Source: CAYVTD01 sp964454445
GTDB taxonomy: Bacteria; Bacteroidota; Ignavibacteria; Kapaibacteriales; UBA2268
Length of the DNA stretch: 20,399 bases
Assembly (NCBI GenBank): GCA_964454445.1
Contig: CAYVTD010000047.1
Coordinates: forward strand, 1-20,399
Direction: 5' to 3'
Under the pieces are notes generated by a model, which saw only the letters and a list, made by a program, of their open reading frames with translations, was not told the DNA's origin and did no database searches. This document shows, in pieces, positions 7,778-14,807 of this stretch. Made by a program: the position numbers and the translations under genes. Positions within the stretch are counted from its first letter, which is position 1. Every line of letters starts with the position of its first letter.

Positions 7778-8770
7778 ATGCTAAGATTCATTATTGCAAT
7801 ATCCTTGTTTATCACTTTTTTATTAGCAGGATGCTCTCAGTTTAATTCTGTACAAGTAATAGATTTCGATAAAAACAAGATTGAGGCTAAAAAGCTTAAT
7901 ATTAACTCAGAAGGAGTTGATTATGCGCCTTTTTTGCTTTTTGATGGCAAAACTCTTTTCTTCGTTTCTAATCGCGAAGGCAGCAAACTTTCAGCAGAAA
8001 ACGCTTTTTCCCACGACTTTTGGTTTGCAAAAATGCAAAATATCGATGATTTGAGCTTTTCTACCCCAGAGCATAGCGACAAATTCGATAATTTTGCAAG
8101 TATTGGTATTAACACACTTTTCGACGAGGGATCAATAGTTTTTTCTCAAGATGGTAAGGAACTATTTTTCACAGCCTGCGGAAGACACGACGACATGGGT
8201 GGGTGCGATCTGTATTATTCAAAAAAAGAAAATGGCAACTGGTCGATGCCCATTAATCTTAATATACTAAATTCAATGTATTGGGATGCACAGCCAACGC
8301 TTACAAGCGATGGTTCTACTTTATACTTCGTTTCCACCAGACCTATTAATCCGAAACAAAAATTATTAGAGATTTCCGATAAAAACATCGATTTATGGGT
8401 TTCACATTTTAATATTGAAAAAAACGAATGGGAACAACCTAAAAACTTTGCTCCAATAAACACCCCTGGCAGAGAAATGTCGCCATTTATTTGTAAAGAT
8501 GATATTACACTCATTTTCGCTTCTGATTATTACCAACCTAACTATGGCGGGCTGGATTTGTATATTACCCGCTACGACAAAACAACTAACAAATGGTCAA
8601 AACCTGAAAATCTCGGGAAATCTATCAACACAAGTGGCAACGAATTTTTACCTGCTGTCAGCCAAGATGGTAAGTTTATGATTTATACTTCCGTGGATAT
8701 TAACTCTGAAAATCCAAAGTGTAATTTATTTTATGCAAAATTCCCTGAGTCGATAATTGTCTCAAAATAA
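7778..8770 (+). CDS. PD40 beta-propeller lipoprotein
   Basis: The product of about 330 residues starts with a lipoprotein signal, LFITFLLAGC, so C19 (counting from ATG 7778) is probably lipid-modified and the protein anchored to an envelope membrane. The rest is built of PD40 (WD40-like) blades, seen as repeated SxDGxxLxF/Y phrases: FDGKTLFFVSNR, QDGKELFFTACG, SDGSTLYFVSTR, KDDITLIFASDY and QDGKFMIYTSVD, with GGLDLY/GGCDLY spacers. In Bacteroidota and relatives such domains often occur in OmpA-like cell-envelope proteins, but no OmpA domain is present here. I prefer ATG 7778 because it gives a compact signal peptide; ATG 7754 would add eight polar residues. It sits between two glycosyltransferase genes with short gaps, so it is probably co-expressed and may bind or organise envelope glycans (inference). 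No enzymatic role can be assigned. Confidence 0.85.
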   Translation: MLRFIIAISLFITFLLAGCSQFNSVQVIDFDKNKIEAKKLNINSEGVDYAPFLLFDGKTLFFVSNREGSKLSAENAFSHDFWFAKMQNIDDLSFSTPEHSDKFDNFASIGINTLFDEGSIVFSQDGKELFFTACGRHDDMGGCDLYYSKKENGNWSMPINLNILNSMYWDAQPTLTSDGSTLYFVSTRPINPKQKLLEISDKNIDLWVSHFNIEKNEWEQPKNFAPINTPGREMSPFICKDDITLIFASDYYQPNYGGLDLYITRYDKTTNKWSKPENLGKSINTSGNEFLPAVSQDGKFMIYTSVDINSENPKCNLFYAKFPESIIVSK

Positions 8771-8780
8771 ATAATTTGCG

Positions 8781-10721
8781 ATGGACATAAGCGTAGTTAT
8801 TGTCAATTACAAAGTGAAAGATTTTCTCTTGCAATGCCTTCACTCTATTGAAGAATCTTCTGAAGGTGTGGAAGTGGAAACCATTGTCGTGGACAACAAC
8901 TCGCAAGATGGATCCATAGAATATCTTAGCCCACTATTTCCAAATATCCGGTTCATCGCTTTACAAGAAAATCTGGGTTTTTCTAAAGCAAACAATATTG
9001 GTATTGCCCAAGCCAAGGGAAAGTATATATTAATACTTAATCCCGATACCATTCTTGAAACAAAAACATTAAAAAAGATGTTTGATTACATGGAAAATTA
9101 CCAAGAGCTTGGCGCCGCTGGCTGCAAAGTGCTTAATCCTGATGGAACTTTCCAGTATTCTTGCCGCCGCGGATTTCCAACGCCCTGGTCTTCTTTTTGC
9201 AAACTGTTTGGCTTGCAAAAGTTATTTCCTAAATCAAAATTCTTTGCTTCATATAATCAAACATTTAGGAATGAAAACGAAACATATTATATAGATGCCG
9301 TGATGGGAGCATTTATGTTTTGTCGAGCGGAAGCATTAAAACAAGCAAATGGCTTCGACCCAGATTTTTTTATGTATGGCGAAGATCTCGACCTTTGTTA
9401 CAGAATTAATAAAAATGGATGGAAAATAGCATATTTCCACGAAACCACCATAGTCCATTACAAAGGTGAAAGCACACGGCGCAGCGAAATAAACAAAGTA
9501 AAACATTTTTATGAAGCAATGGAAATCTTTGCAAAAAAGCATTATTCACGCTCTGTCTTCTTTTTAATGTTTCTCCGTCTAGGGATTTTCATTAGGTCAA
9601 TTCTTGCCTATACAAGTAATCAAAAACGGGAGATATTTTTTATAGGATTTGATCTATTATCTGTCAATCTATCGTTGCTGCTTGCTACAAAGATTAAAAC
9701 GGGATATTTTTTCGGTTTTCCTGACCATGCCTATCCAACAGTTTACATAGTTGTCAGCTTGGTTATGTTCTTTTCAATGTTTTCCGTAGGCGAGTATTTT
9801 GAGGGCAAAATATCAACAAGTCGCTCTTTCTATGGGTTGATGACAAGCTTTTTCATTTTGTCTTCGTTGACCTATTTTTTCAAAGATTATGCCTTTAGCC
9901 GAGGCGCAGTGCTAATGACCACTGGCTTTTCGACAGTACTTGTTTTCCTTTCCCGCTTTACTTACAATTTAATTGAAAAATCTTCCGGACAGCGTGCAGA
10001 TAAGCGTATCGCCATCATAGGTTGCAACGAGAATACAAACAAACTTGTCGAGAAATTGCAATCTTCTGATGCAGTAAATGCTCAGATTGTCGGTCTTATT
10101 TCATCGAGCAAAGATACATTGTTCCAATCTACATTACCACAACTCGGAACACTTGATAACCTAGCTAAGATTATTGAAGAAAAAAACATCAGCGAAGTAA
10201 TAATAAGCGACAGAGACATTTCGCCATTAGAAATAATTAAGACTATATCAAGCCTATCAACAAAAAAGGTGCGTTTCCACGCCGCTCAAGAGTATGAAGA
10301 AGTTATTGTCGCAAGAATAATAAGCGAAATAACAGGTCAGCAAATTGTCTTGCAAGAAAACAACTTATATAAATTGCGTTATCGTCTTGCCAAGCGATTA
10401 ATGGATATTGCAATGCCATTTTTTTTATATACCTTTGGTTTGCCTTTATTGTTTTTGCTTAACAAGAAAATGCCGGGAGCTTTGAAAAAATTTGGCAAAT
10501 CTATTACTGGACAGTACTCTTTCGTTGGACTTTACGCTAATGAAAACGACAACATTGCTGTTGGAAAACCTGGCATCATCGGGCTGGCACATATTAGTTC
10601 ACCCGAAAATCTATCGAAAGAAGCGCTGAAAAACCTAAATGATTATTATATCCGTCATTATAATTTATCTCTTGATTTTGAAATTTTTTTGAAACTATTT
10701 ATCAGGAAAACCAATGCCTAA
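8781..10721 (+). CDS. GT2 glycosyltransferase fused to a membrane module resembling a degenerate polyprenyl-phosphate sugar-phosphotransferase
   Basis: This 646-residue protein has four parts. Residues 3-230 are a rhamnosyltransferase-like GT2 domain with VVIVNYK, VVDNNSQDGS, the NPDT motif at 87-90 and EDLDLCYR at 201-208. Residues about 258-400 contain four or five membrane helices. Residues 408-510 look like the nucleotide-binding-like domain seen in WbaP/WcaJ-type proteins (RIAIIGCNENTNKLVEKL). Residues 530-646 match the ends of a phosphoglycosyltransferase: KRLMDIAMPFFLY at the start, then SFVG, KPGIIGLAHI, and DYYIRHYNLSLDFEIFLK. The middle of that domain, including the usual F-Q-R-G and K-F-R-S-M stretches and the catalytic Asp-Glu, is missing, so transferase activity of this half is doubtful. 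The GT2 half appears intact. The stop overlaps accA by 8 bases. A role in envelope polysaccharide or glycolipid assembly is likely; substrates are unknown. Confidence 0.88.
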   Translation: MDISVVIVNYKVKDFLLQCLHSIEESSEGVEVETIVVDNNSQDGSIEYLSPLFPNIRFIALQENLGFSKANNIGIAQAKGKYILILNPDTILETKTLKKMFDYMENYQELGAAGCKVLNPDGTFQYSCRRGFPTPWSSFCKLFGLQKLFPKSKFFASYNQTFRNENETYYIDAVMGAFMFCRAEALKQANGFDPDFFMYGEDLDLCYRINKNGWKIAYFHETTIVHYKGESTRRSEINKVKHFYEAMEIFAKKHYSRSVFFLMFLRLGIFIRSILAYTSNQKREIFFIGFDLLSVNLSLLLATKIKTGYFFGFPDHAYPTVYIVVSLVMFFSMFSVGEYFEGKISTSRSFYGLMTSFFILSSLTYFFKDYAFSRGAVLMTTGFSTVLVFLSRFTYNLIEKSSGQRADKRIAIIGCNENTNKLVEKLQSSDAVNAQIVGLISSSKDTLFQSTLPQLGTLDNLAKIIEEKNISEVIISDRDISPLEIIKTISSLSTKKVRFHAAQEYEEVIVARIISEITGQQIVLQENNLYKLRYRLAKRLMDIAMPFFLYTFGLPLLFLLNKKMPGALKKFGKSITGQYSFVGLYANENDNIAVGKPGIIGLAHISSPENLSKEALKNLNDYYIRHYNLSLDFEIFLKLFIRKTNA

Positions 10722-11670
10722 TTCCTACATATTAGAATTTGAAAAGCCCGTTTTAGAACTCGAGGCAAAAATTGAAGAAATGCGATCGCTTTCGACAGAA
10801 TTTGAAATAGAAGACGAAATTAAATTATTAGAAAAGAAGGTAAATTCATTGCGCGAAAGCATCTATCGCGGTCTTACCCGCTGGCAACGAGTGCAAATAG
10901 CCCGCCACCCCGAGCGCCCGCAGTCAAAAGATTACATTCAGAACTGTTTTACTGATTTCATCGAATTACACGGCGACCGCAGCTTTCGCGACGATCCTTC
11001 CATTATCGGCGGTATGGCAAAAATTGAAAATATTCCGGTGATGCTCGTTGGACATCAAAAAGGCAGAGACACCAAGTCAAATTTACTTAGAAATTTTGGT
11101 ATGCCCCATCCTGAAGGCTATCGCAAGGCACTGCGTTTATTTAAATTAGCAGAAAAATTTGGAAAACCGATCATAACCCTCCTCGATACTCCCGGGGCCT
11201 ATCCGGGTATTGAAGCAGAAGAACGGGGACAAGCAGAGGCAATAGCCCGCAACCTCCTCGAAATGTCTGGACTTAGAGTACCTGTTATTGTTGTCATTAT
11301 TGGCGAAGGTGCTTCAGGAGGAGCTATTGGCATCGGCGTCGGCAACAGAGTGCTTATGCTAGAAAACGCATGGTATTCCGTTATTTCGCCCGAATCTTGC
11401 TCGAGTATCCTTTGGCGAAGCTGGGACTTCAAAGAGCAAGCCGCCGAAGCCTTGCAACTTTCAGCCACTGATTTGAAAAAACACAAAATTATCGATGAAA
11501 TTATCCCCGAACCTGTCGGCGGCGCCCATAAAGACCCCAAAGAAATGTATAAGATTTTTAAAGATCTTATCTTTAGAAATCTCAAAGAACTTATGAAAAT
11601 AAGCCCTGACAAGCTTGTCCGTCTGAGGCGTGAGAAATTTTACGATATAGGCGTATGGAATGAAGAATAG
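10714..11670 (+). CDS. accA: Acetyl-CoA carboxylase carboxyltransferase subunit alpha
   Basis: AccA pairs with AccD to move the carboxyl group from carboxybiotin to acetyl-CoA, giving malonyl-CoA for fatty acid synthesis in the cytoplasm. The 318-residue length is normal for the family. Clear family blocks are FIELHGDRSFRDD near 82-94, GRDTKSNLLRNFGMPHPEGYRKALRL split across 118-142, LDTPGAYPGIEAEERGQAEAIA near 157-178 and the oxyanion-hole region GEGASGGAIGIG at 197-208. There is an N-terminal helical region with YRGLTRWQRVQIARHPERP as usual. The start lies within the end of the preceding glycosyltransferase gene (8-base overlap) and has AGGA six bases upstream, so it is translationally coupled. 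accD is not in this window. Co-expression with envelope glycosylation genes links lipid supply with envelope assembly (inference). Confidence 0.97.
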   Translation: MPNSYILEFEKPVLELEAKIEEMRSLSTEFEIEDEIKLLEKKVNSLRESIYRGLTRWQRVQIARHPERPQSKDYIQNCFTDFIELHGDRSFRDDPSIIGGMAKIENIPVMLVGHQKGRDTKSNLLRNFGMPHPEGYRKALRLFKLAEKFGKPIITLLDTPGAYPGIEAEERGQAEAIARNLLEMSGLRVPVIVVIIGEGASGGAIGIGVGNRVLMLENAWYSVISPESCSSILWRSWDFKEQAAEALQLSATDLKKHKIIDEIIPEPVGGAHKDPKEMYKIFKDLIFRNLKELMKISPDKLVRLRREKFYDIGVWNEE

Positions 11671-11706
11671 TTTGTAAAGAGGCTGTCTCATAAGCTGTAT
11701 TACCTC

Positions 11707-11732
11707 GAACAGACAAGGATGTCTGTTCTACC
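11707..11732 (-). repeat. REP-like hairpin 1 (minus-strand orientation)
   Basis: Read on the minus strand, GGTAG leads into a 9-bp perfect stem (GAACAGACA paired with TGTCTGTTC) with the 4-base loop TCCT. A GTAG/GGAG tetranucleotide just before a stem-loop is the known architecture of REP elements mobilised by RAYT-type (TnpA-REP) transposases. The matching transposase gene is not in this window. Confidence 0.65.
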
Positions 11733-11749
11733 AAATCCAATTATTTCTT

Positions 11750-11773
11750 GGGAGTTAGGCATCTTTGCCTGAC
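11750..11773 (+). repeat. REP-like hairpin 2 (plus-strand orientation)
   Basis: GGGAG is followed by an 8-bp stem, GTTAGGCA paired with TGCCTGAC (one G-T pair), and the loop TCTT. Stem length, loop size and loop sequence match hairpin 1 (loop TCCT), while the stem bases differ. The two units are therefore likely members of one family with compensatory changes, placed head to head. Confidence 0.65.
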
Positions 11774-11819
11774 AAATTATATAAATAAATAATACTTTTG
11801 AGACAGCCTCTTGTAACTA

Positions 11820-12974
11820 CTACATCTCTTCCAACACACCATTACGTTTAATAAGGTCGTGGGCTATAACCAACTTTTGAATCTCAGTCGTGCCTTCGAA
11901 AATCCGATTGATGCGCGAATCACGGTAAAATCTTTCGATAGGCAATTCGCGGGAATAGCCCATACCACCGTGGACTTGCATAGCGATATCGACACACTTG
12001 TCTAATGCTTCCGAACTAATCAACTTGACAATAGCGCTGTGTCGCGGGGTAATTTTCTTTTCGTCGTACATTTGAGCGGTCCTATAAACAACCGATTCAG
12101 TTTGATAAATGATAGTAGCCATGTCGGCAAGCATAAACTGCACAGCTTGGAAATTGGCTATTGGTTCGTTGAATTGCTTTCTTTCTTTAGCAAAGCGGGT
12201 GGACATCTCAAGTAGCGACTTACAAGCACCGAGGCAGGCGGCACCGAGACCTAATCTACCGGCATCGAGGGTTTTCATAGCTACCAGGAAGCCTCTTCCT
12301 TCTTTGCCAATCATATTCTCTTCGGGCACACGGACATTGTCGAAAGTAAGTGTGGAAGTAACACTACCGCGGATACCCATTTTTCTTTCGTGAGCACCGG
12401 GCACAAATCCTGGTGTGCCTTTTTCTACAACAAAAGCAGTAATTCCCTTAGATGTACGAGCAAAGACAGAAAAAACGTCAGCAATCGGTCCATTGGTTAT
12501 CCACATCTTTTCGCCGTTAATAACCCACTCGTTGCCATCTTTTTCAGCTTTTGTCTGCAAATTAAAGGCATCAGAACCAGCTCCTTGCTCGGTAAGGGCA
12601 AAAGCAGCTATTTTTTCTCCTGAACACAAGGAAGGCAGATATTTTTGCTTAAGTTCTTCATTGGCACCAAGATAGATAGCATTTGTACCGATGGAAACAT
12701 GTGCACCAATGAAAGTGGCTGTCGAAAGGCATACTTTTCCTATTTCTTCTTGAGCAATGCAATAACCGACCTCTCCGAAACCACTTCCGCCATATTCTTC
12801 GGGATATGGCGAGCCGAGCAAGCCTTGCTCGCCTATTTTGTTGCGGATTTCATCGGGAATCCATTCGTCTTCGTCTATTTTTGAGGCGATAGGTTTCAAT
12901 TCGTTTGTTGCAAAATCTCTAACCATATCGCGGAGCATCCTTTGCTCTTCTTTTAAAGAAAATTCTATCATCAT
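11820..12974 (-). CDS. Acyl-CoA dehydrogenase, short-chain/butyryl-CoA dehydrogenase type
   Basis: This 384-residue FAD enzyme oxidises an acyl-CoA to the trans-2-enoyl-CoA and passes electrons to electron-transfer flavoprotein. The flavin and substrate segments ALTEQGAGSD (126-135) and WITNG (158-162) are standard. The GRLGLGAACLGACKSLLE helix, RKQFNEPIANFQAVQFMLADM and MQVHGGMGYSRELPIERFYRD are all present. The catalytic base is expected at E360 in FEGTTEIQKL, as in short- and medium-chain members. Two ATG codons stand in tandem at the start; AGGA on the minus strand is better spaced from the second (12971), so the protein may lack the first Met. It is the most distal of three minus-strand genes, after an enoyl-reductase-like SDR. 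Chain-length preference cannot be fixed from sequence. No etf genes are in view. Confidence 0.95.
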   Translation of the reverse strand: MMIEFSLKEEQRMLRDMVRDFATNELKPIASKIDEDEWIPDEIRNKIGEQGLLGSPYPEEYGGSGFGEVGYCIAQEEIGKVCLSTATFIGAHVSIGTNAIYLGANEELKQKYLPSLCSGEKIAAFALTEQGAGSDAFNLQTKAEKDGNEWVINGEKMWITNGPIADVFSVFARTSKGITAFVVEKGTPGFVPGAHERKMGIRGSVTSTLTFDNVRVPEENMIGKEGRGFLVAMKTLDAGRLGLGAACLGACKSLLEMSTRFAKERKQFNEPIANFQAVQFMLADMATIIYQTESVVYRTAQMYDEKKITPRHSAIVKLISSEALDKCVDIAMQVHGGMGYSRELPIERFYRDSRINRIFEGTTEIQKLVIAHDLIKRNGVLEEM

Positions 12975-13050
12975 TTGTCCTTAATTAGTTTATTTAATTA
13001 TAAATTATTTGTTTTTTCATATTAATAAAACTTAGTAGATTGTCAGATTG

Positions 13051-13857
13051 TTATTCAATAAAGTTTAAAATAGTCTCTCCCCCATCGACACCAATTACTT
13101 CTCCTGTAATCCAATAAAATTTCTCGTCCACAAGCAACGAAATTGCCTTTGCAACATCATAAGGCACAGTATTTCTTAAAAAGGGATTATGATGACGGGC
13201 AAATTGGAGCATTTTTTCAAATCCTGGTATCTTTTGAGCTGCGGGAGTATCCGTTAATCCGGCACGGATTGCATTAGCAGTAATCCTGTATGGAGCCAAT
13301 TCCACGGCTATTTGGCGGATATATGACTCAATCGCAGCTTTTGAGGCTGATACAGGACCATAATTAGGCATAGCACGTGTCGAGCCAACGCTTGTCATTG
13401 CAAATATTCGCGAGTTTTCGGCAAGCAAACCCTCGTTGAAAAGGTCTTGAGTCCAATAAATCAAGCTGTTTGCCATTACATTCATAGTCATTTCCATTCC
13501 TTTTTGCCCAATCTGCTTGCTTGGTTCTTTATGGAAAAAAGGTCCAATGGCACCAAAAGCGAGCGAATGCATCAAAACGCGCAGAACGGGATATTTTTGT
13601 GTAGCGAAATGCTCTTTGATAGAATCTATGACTTCTTTCCTGTTTTTCTCGTCGGCTGCATTCTTGTTGTAGAATATACACTTCACTCCACGAGCAGAGA
13701 TTTCGTCGATAGTTTCTTGTACCTTTCTCTTATTTGTTGCTGTATCAAAATGTACGCCGAAGATGTTGTAGCCCTGCCCCGCTAGTTCGATCGCGGCGGC
13801 TCTGCCAAAGCCACTGGAACTACCCAAAATAAGCGCATACATATTTTTTGCTTCCAT
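13051..13857 (-). CDS. SDR oxidoreductase, enoyl-ACP reductase type (FabI/FabL-like)
   Basis: This 268-residue short-chain dehydrogenase has an N-terminal dinucleotide-binding loop GSSSGFG at 12-18. Its active site reads Y166-(six residues)-K173 (YGPVSASK) with S156 before it. Classical SDRs have Tyr-x3-Lys; the Tyr-x6-Lys spacing is the mark of the enoyl-acyl carrier protein reductases FabI and FabL. The glycine loop (GSSSGFGRAAA) and the overall pattern resemble Bacillus FabL more than FabI (recalled family knowledge). The expected reaction is NAD(P)H-dependent reduction of trans-2-enoyl-ACP, the last step of the fatty acid elongation cycle. The C-terminal ITGEVIGVDGGETI is the usual SDR end. 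It lies 76 bases upstream of the acyl-CoA dehydrogenase on the same strand. Some other SDR activity remains possible, so no symbol is given. Confidence 0.85.
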   Translation of the reverse strand: MEAKNMYALILGSSSGFGRAAAIELAGQGYNIFGVHFDTATNKRKVQETIDEISARGVKCIFYNKNAADEKNRKEVIDSIKEHFATQKYPVLRVLMHSLAFGAIGPFFHKEPSKQIGQKGMEMTMNVMANSLIYWTQDLFNEGLLAENSRIFAMTSVGSTRAMPNYGPVSASKAAIESYIRQIAVELAPYRITANAIRAGLTDTPAAQKIPGFEKMLQFARHHNPFLRNTVPYDVAKAISLLVDEKFYWITGEVIGVDGGETILNFIE

Positions 13858-13969
13858 TTGTCTTTTCTCTTGTTATTAAAAAATAATTCAATTTTGCATA
13901 TGTTGGCAAAGTATAAGTTACAAAGATATTAAAAATTTTTTAAATTATAAATTCAATTAAAAAAAATGC

Positions 13970-14569
13970 TCAAATATCTATTGCTAATGCCCCTTGTCTG
14001 ATAATTACAGGTTTTACACCTGTGCAATCGACAATGGTAGATTCTTGCTTAAGCTTCGATTGTCCAGCATCTATCACAGCAGCAATATCTTCTGGAAAAG
14101 ATTGTAAAGCCTGAAATGCATTTATTGCTGATCTTTCTCCAGATATATTTGCTGATGTGCCTGCAAGAGGCTCTTTTAAACGCTTTAAAAGTTCGAGTGT
14201 GAGCATTTCATCGGGAATTCTGATGGCGACGCTGTTGTTTTTGCCTTTTATTATCGGGTTTACCAACGTGTTTGCTTTTACAATAAGGGTAAGAGGACCA
14301 GGCAAGTAATCTTTCATTAGCATCATGGTATAATCAGAAATAGCTTCTATGTATTGTTTAGCTCTGTCAATATCCGGAAAATAAAGCGAAAAAGGCTTGT
14401 TCGTGTCTCTTTTTTTAAGATTATACAAACTTTTTATAGCGTCTGTGTTTGAGCTAATAACACCAATACCGTACACGGTTTCTGTTGGAAAAATAATTGG
14501 AAGCCCTGATTCAATAATACTGACAACAGCCGGTATATCTTTTTTATTTCTTATTATAATATTTGCCAT
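13970..14569 (-). CDS. tsaC: L-threonylcarbamoyladenylate synthase, TsaC/Sua5/YrdC family
   Basis: This enzyme makes threonylcarbamoyl-AMP from threonine, bicarbonate and ATP, the first step of t6A formation at position 37 of ANN-decoding tRNAs. The 199-residue YrdC domain has PTETVYGIG at 28-36, KKR...NKPF around 52-60, PGPLT at 90-94, R117, TSANISG at 138-144 and STIVD at 177-181 with RQGA at 191-194. It ends right after the YrdC domain and lacks the Sua5 C-terminal domain, so it is the short TsaC form. The gene starts a minus-strand group that continues with the enoyl-reductase-like gene after 112 AT-rich bases; co-transcription is uncertain. It is divergent from the glucan phosphorylase gene. 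No Shine-Dalgarno sequence is apparent before its ATG. Confidence 0.95.
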   Translation of the reverse strand: MANIIIRNKKDIPAVVSIIESGLPIIFPTETVYGIGVISSNTDAIKSLYNLKKRDTNKPFSLYFPDIDRAKQYIEAISDYTMMLMKDYLPGPLTLIVKANTLVNPIIKGKNNSVAIRIPDEMLTLELLKRLKEPLAGTSANISGERSAINAFQALQSFPEDIAAVIDAGQSKLKQESTIVDCTGVKPVIIRQGALAIDI

Positions 14570-14794
14570 TAATTAAATATTTATTAATAGATAAATATTC
14601 TTGATAATCTGAGACAATAACTGAGAAGATTTATATATGCGTTTTAATATTTTTGAAGTTTTGATTATTATTAGATGAAAAAACTTTGGTTTTATTTTAA
14701 TTTTAATAGCATCTACTTTCTTTATTATTGTGTAAATTAATAATTATTAGTAAATTTAAAAAAATTATTTGACATAAATTATAAATAATCATCA
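14570..14794. other. AT-rich divergent intergenic region between tsaC and the glucan phosphorylase gene
   Basis: This stretch is strongly AT-rich and must hold the divergent promoters of the two flanking genes. A TTGACA match stands at 14769-14774, but no matching -10 box lies at the usual distance, so I do not call a promoter. A 21-codon frame at 14675-14740 has no ribosome binding site. I see no riboswitch-like fold or repeat. Confidence 0.4.
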
Positions 14795-14800
14795 AGGGAG
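14795..14800 (+). promoter_or_regulatory. glgP: Strong ribosome binding site of the glucan phosphorylase gene
   Basis: AGGGAG lies 7 bases before the ATG at 14808. It is the best Shine-Dalgarno sequence in the window and fixes the start codon. It also shows that the host still uses such sites, unlike many Bacteroidota, where they are mostly absent. Confidence 0.7.
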
Positions 14801-14807
14801 TTATCAG

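Larger units (their letters stand above)
11677..11812. repeat. Palindromic repeat element: 14-bp terminal inverted repeats enclosing two REP-like hairpins
   Basis: The arms AAGAGGCTGTCTCA (11677-11690) and TGAGACAGCCTCTT (11799-11812) are perfect inverted repeats. A second short pair just inside (GTATTA at 11697-11702, TAATAC at 11790-11795) can extend the stem. Between them stand two strong hairpins in opposite orientation, each led by a GTAG or GGAG tetranucleotide. Folded as a whole, the element would make a long stem with two side hairpins. It fills the gap between the convergent genes accA and the acyl-CoA dehydrogenase, so it may also act as a bidirectional transcription barrier. No transposase and no clear flanking target duplication are visible. 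REP pair (BIME) or small MITE are the two readings. Confidence 0.75.

Noticed and set aside
11199..11612. A 137-codon open frame on the minus strand inside accA.
   Set aside because: It is antisense to strongly conserved accA codons and has no protein-family features; it is a by-product of codon bias.
13447..13785. A 112-codon plus-strand frame inside the enoyl-reductase-like gene.
   Set aside because: It overlaps the conserved SDR coding sequence and shows no ribosome binding site or family pattern.
14675..14740. A 21-codon frame (MKKLWFYFNF...) upstream of the glucan phosphorylase gene, possibly a leader peptide.
   Set aside because: It has no ribosome binding site, its composition follows the AT-rich background, and no attenuator-like hairpin follows.
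14769..14774. TTGACA as a -35 box for the glucan phosphorylase gene.
   Set aside because: No -10 box lies 16-18 bases downstream, and the Shine-Dalgarno sequence occupies that place.
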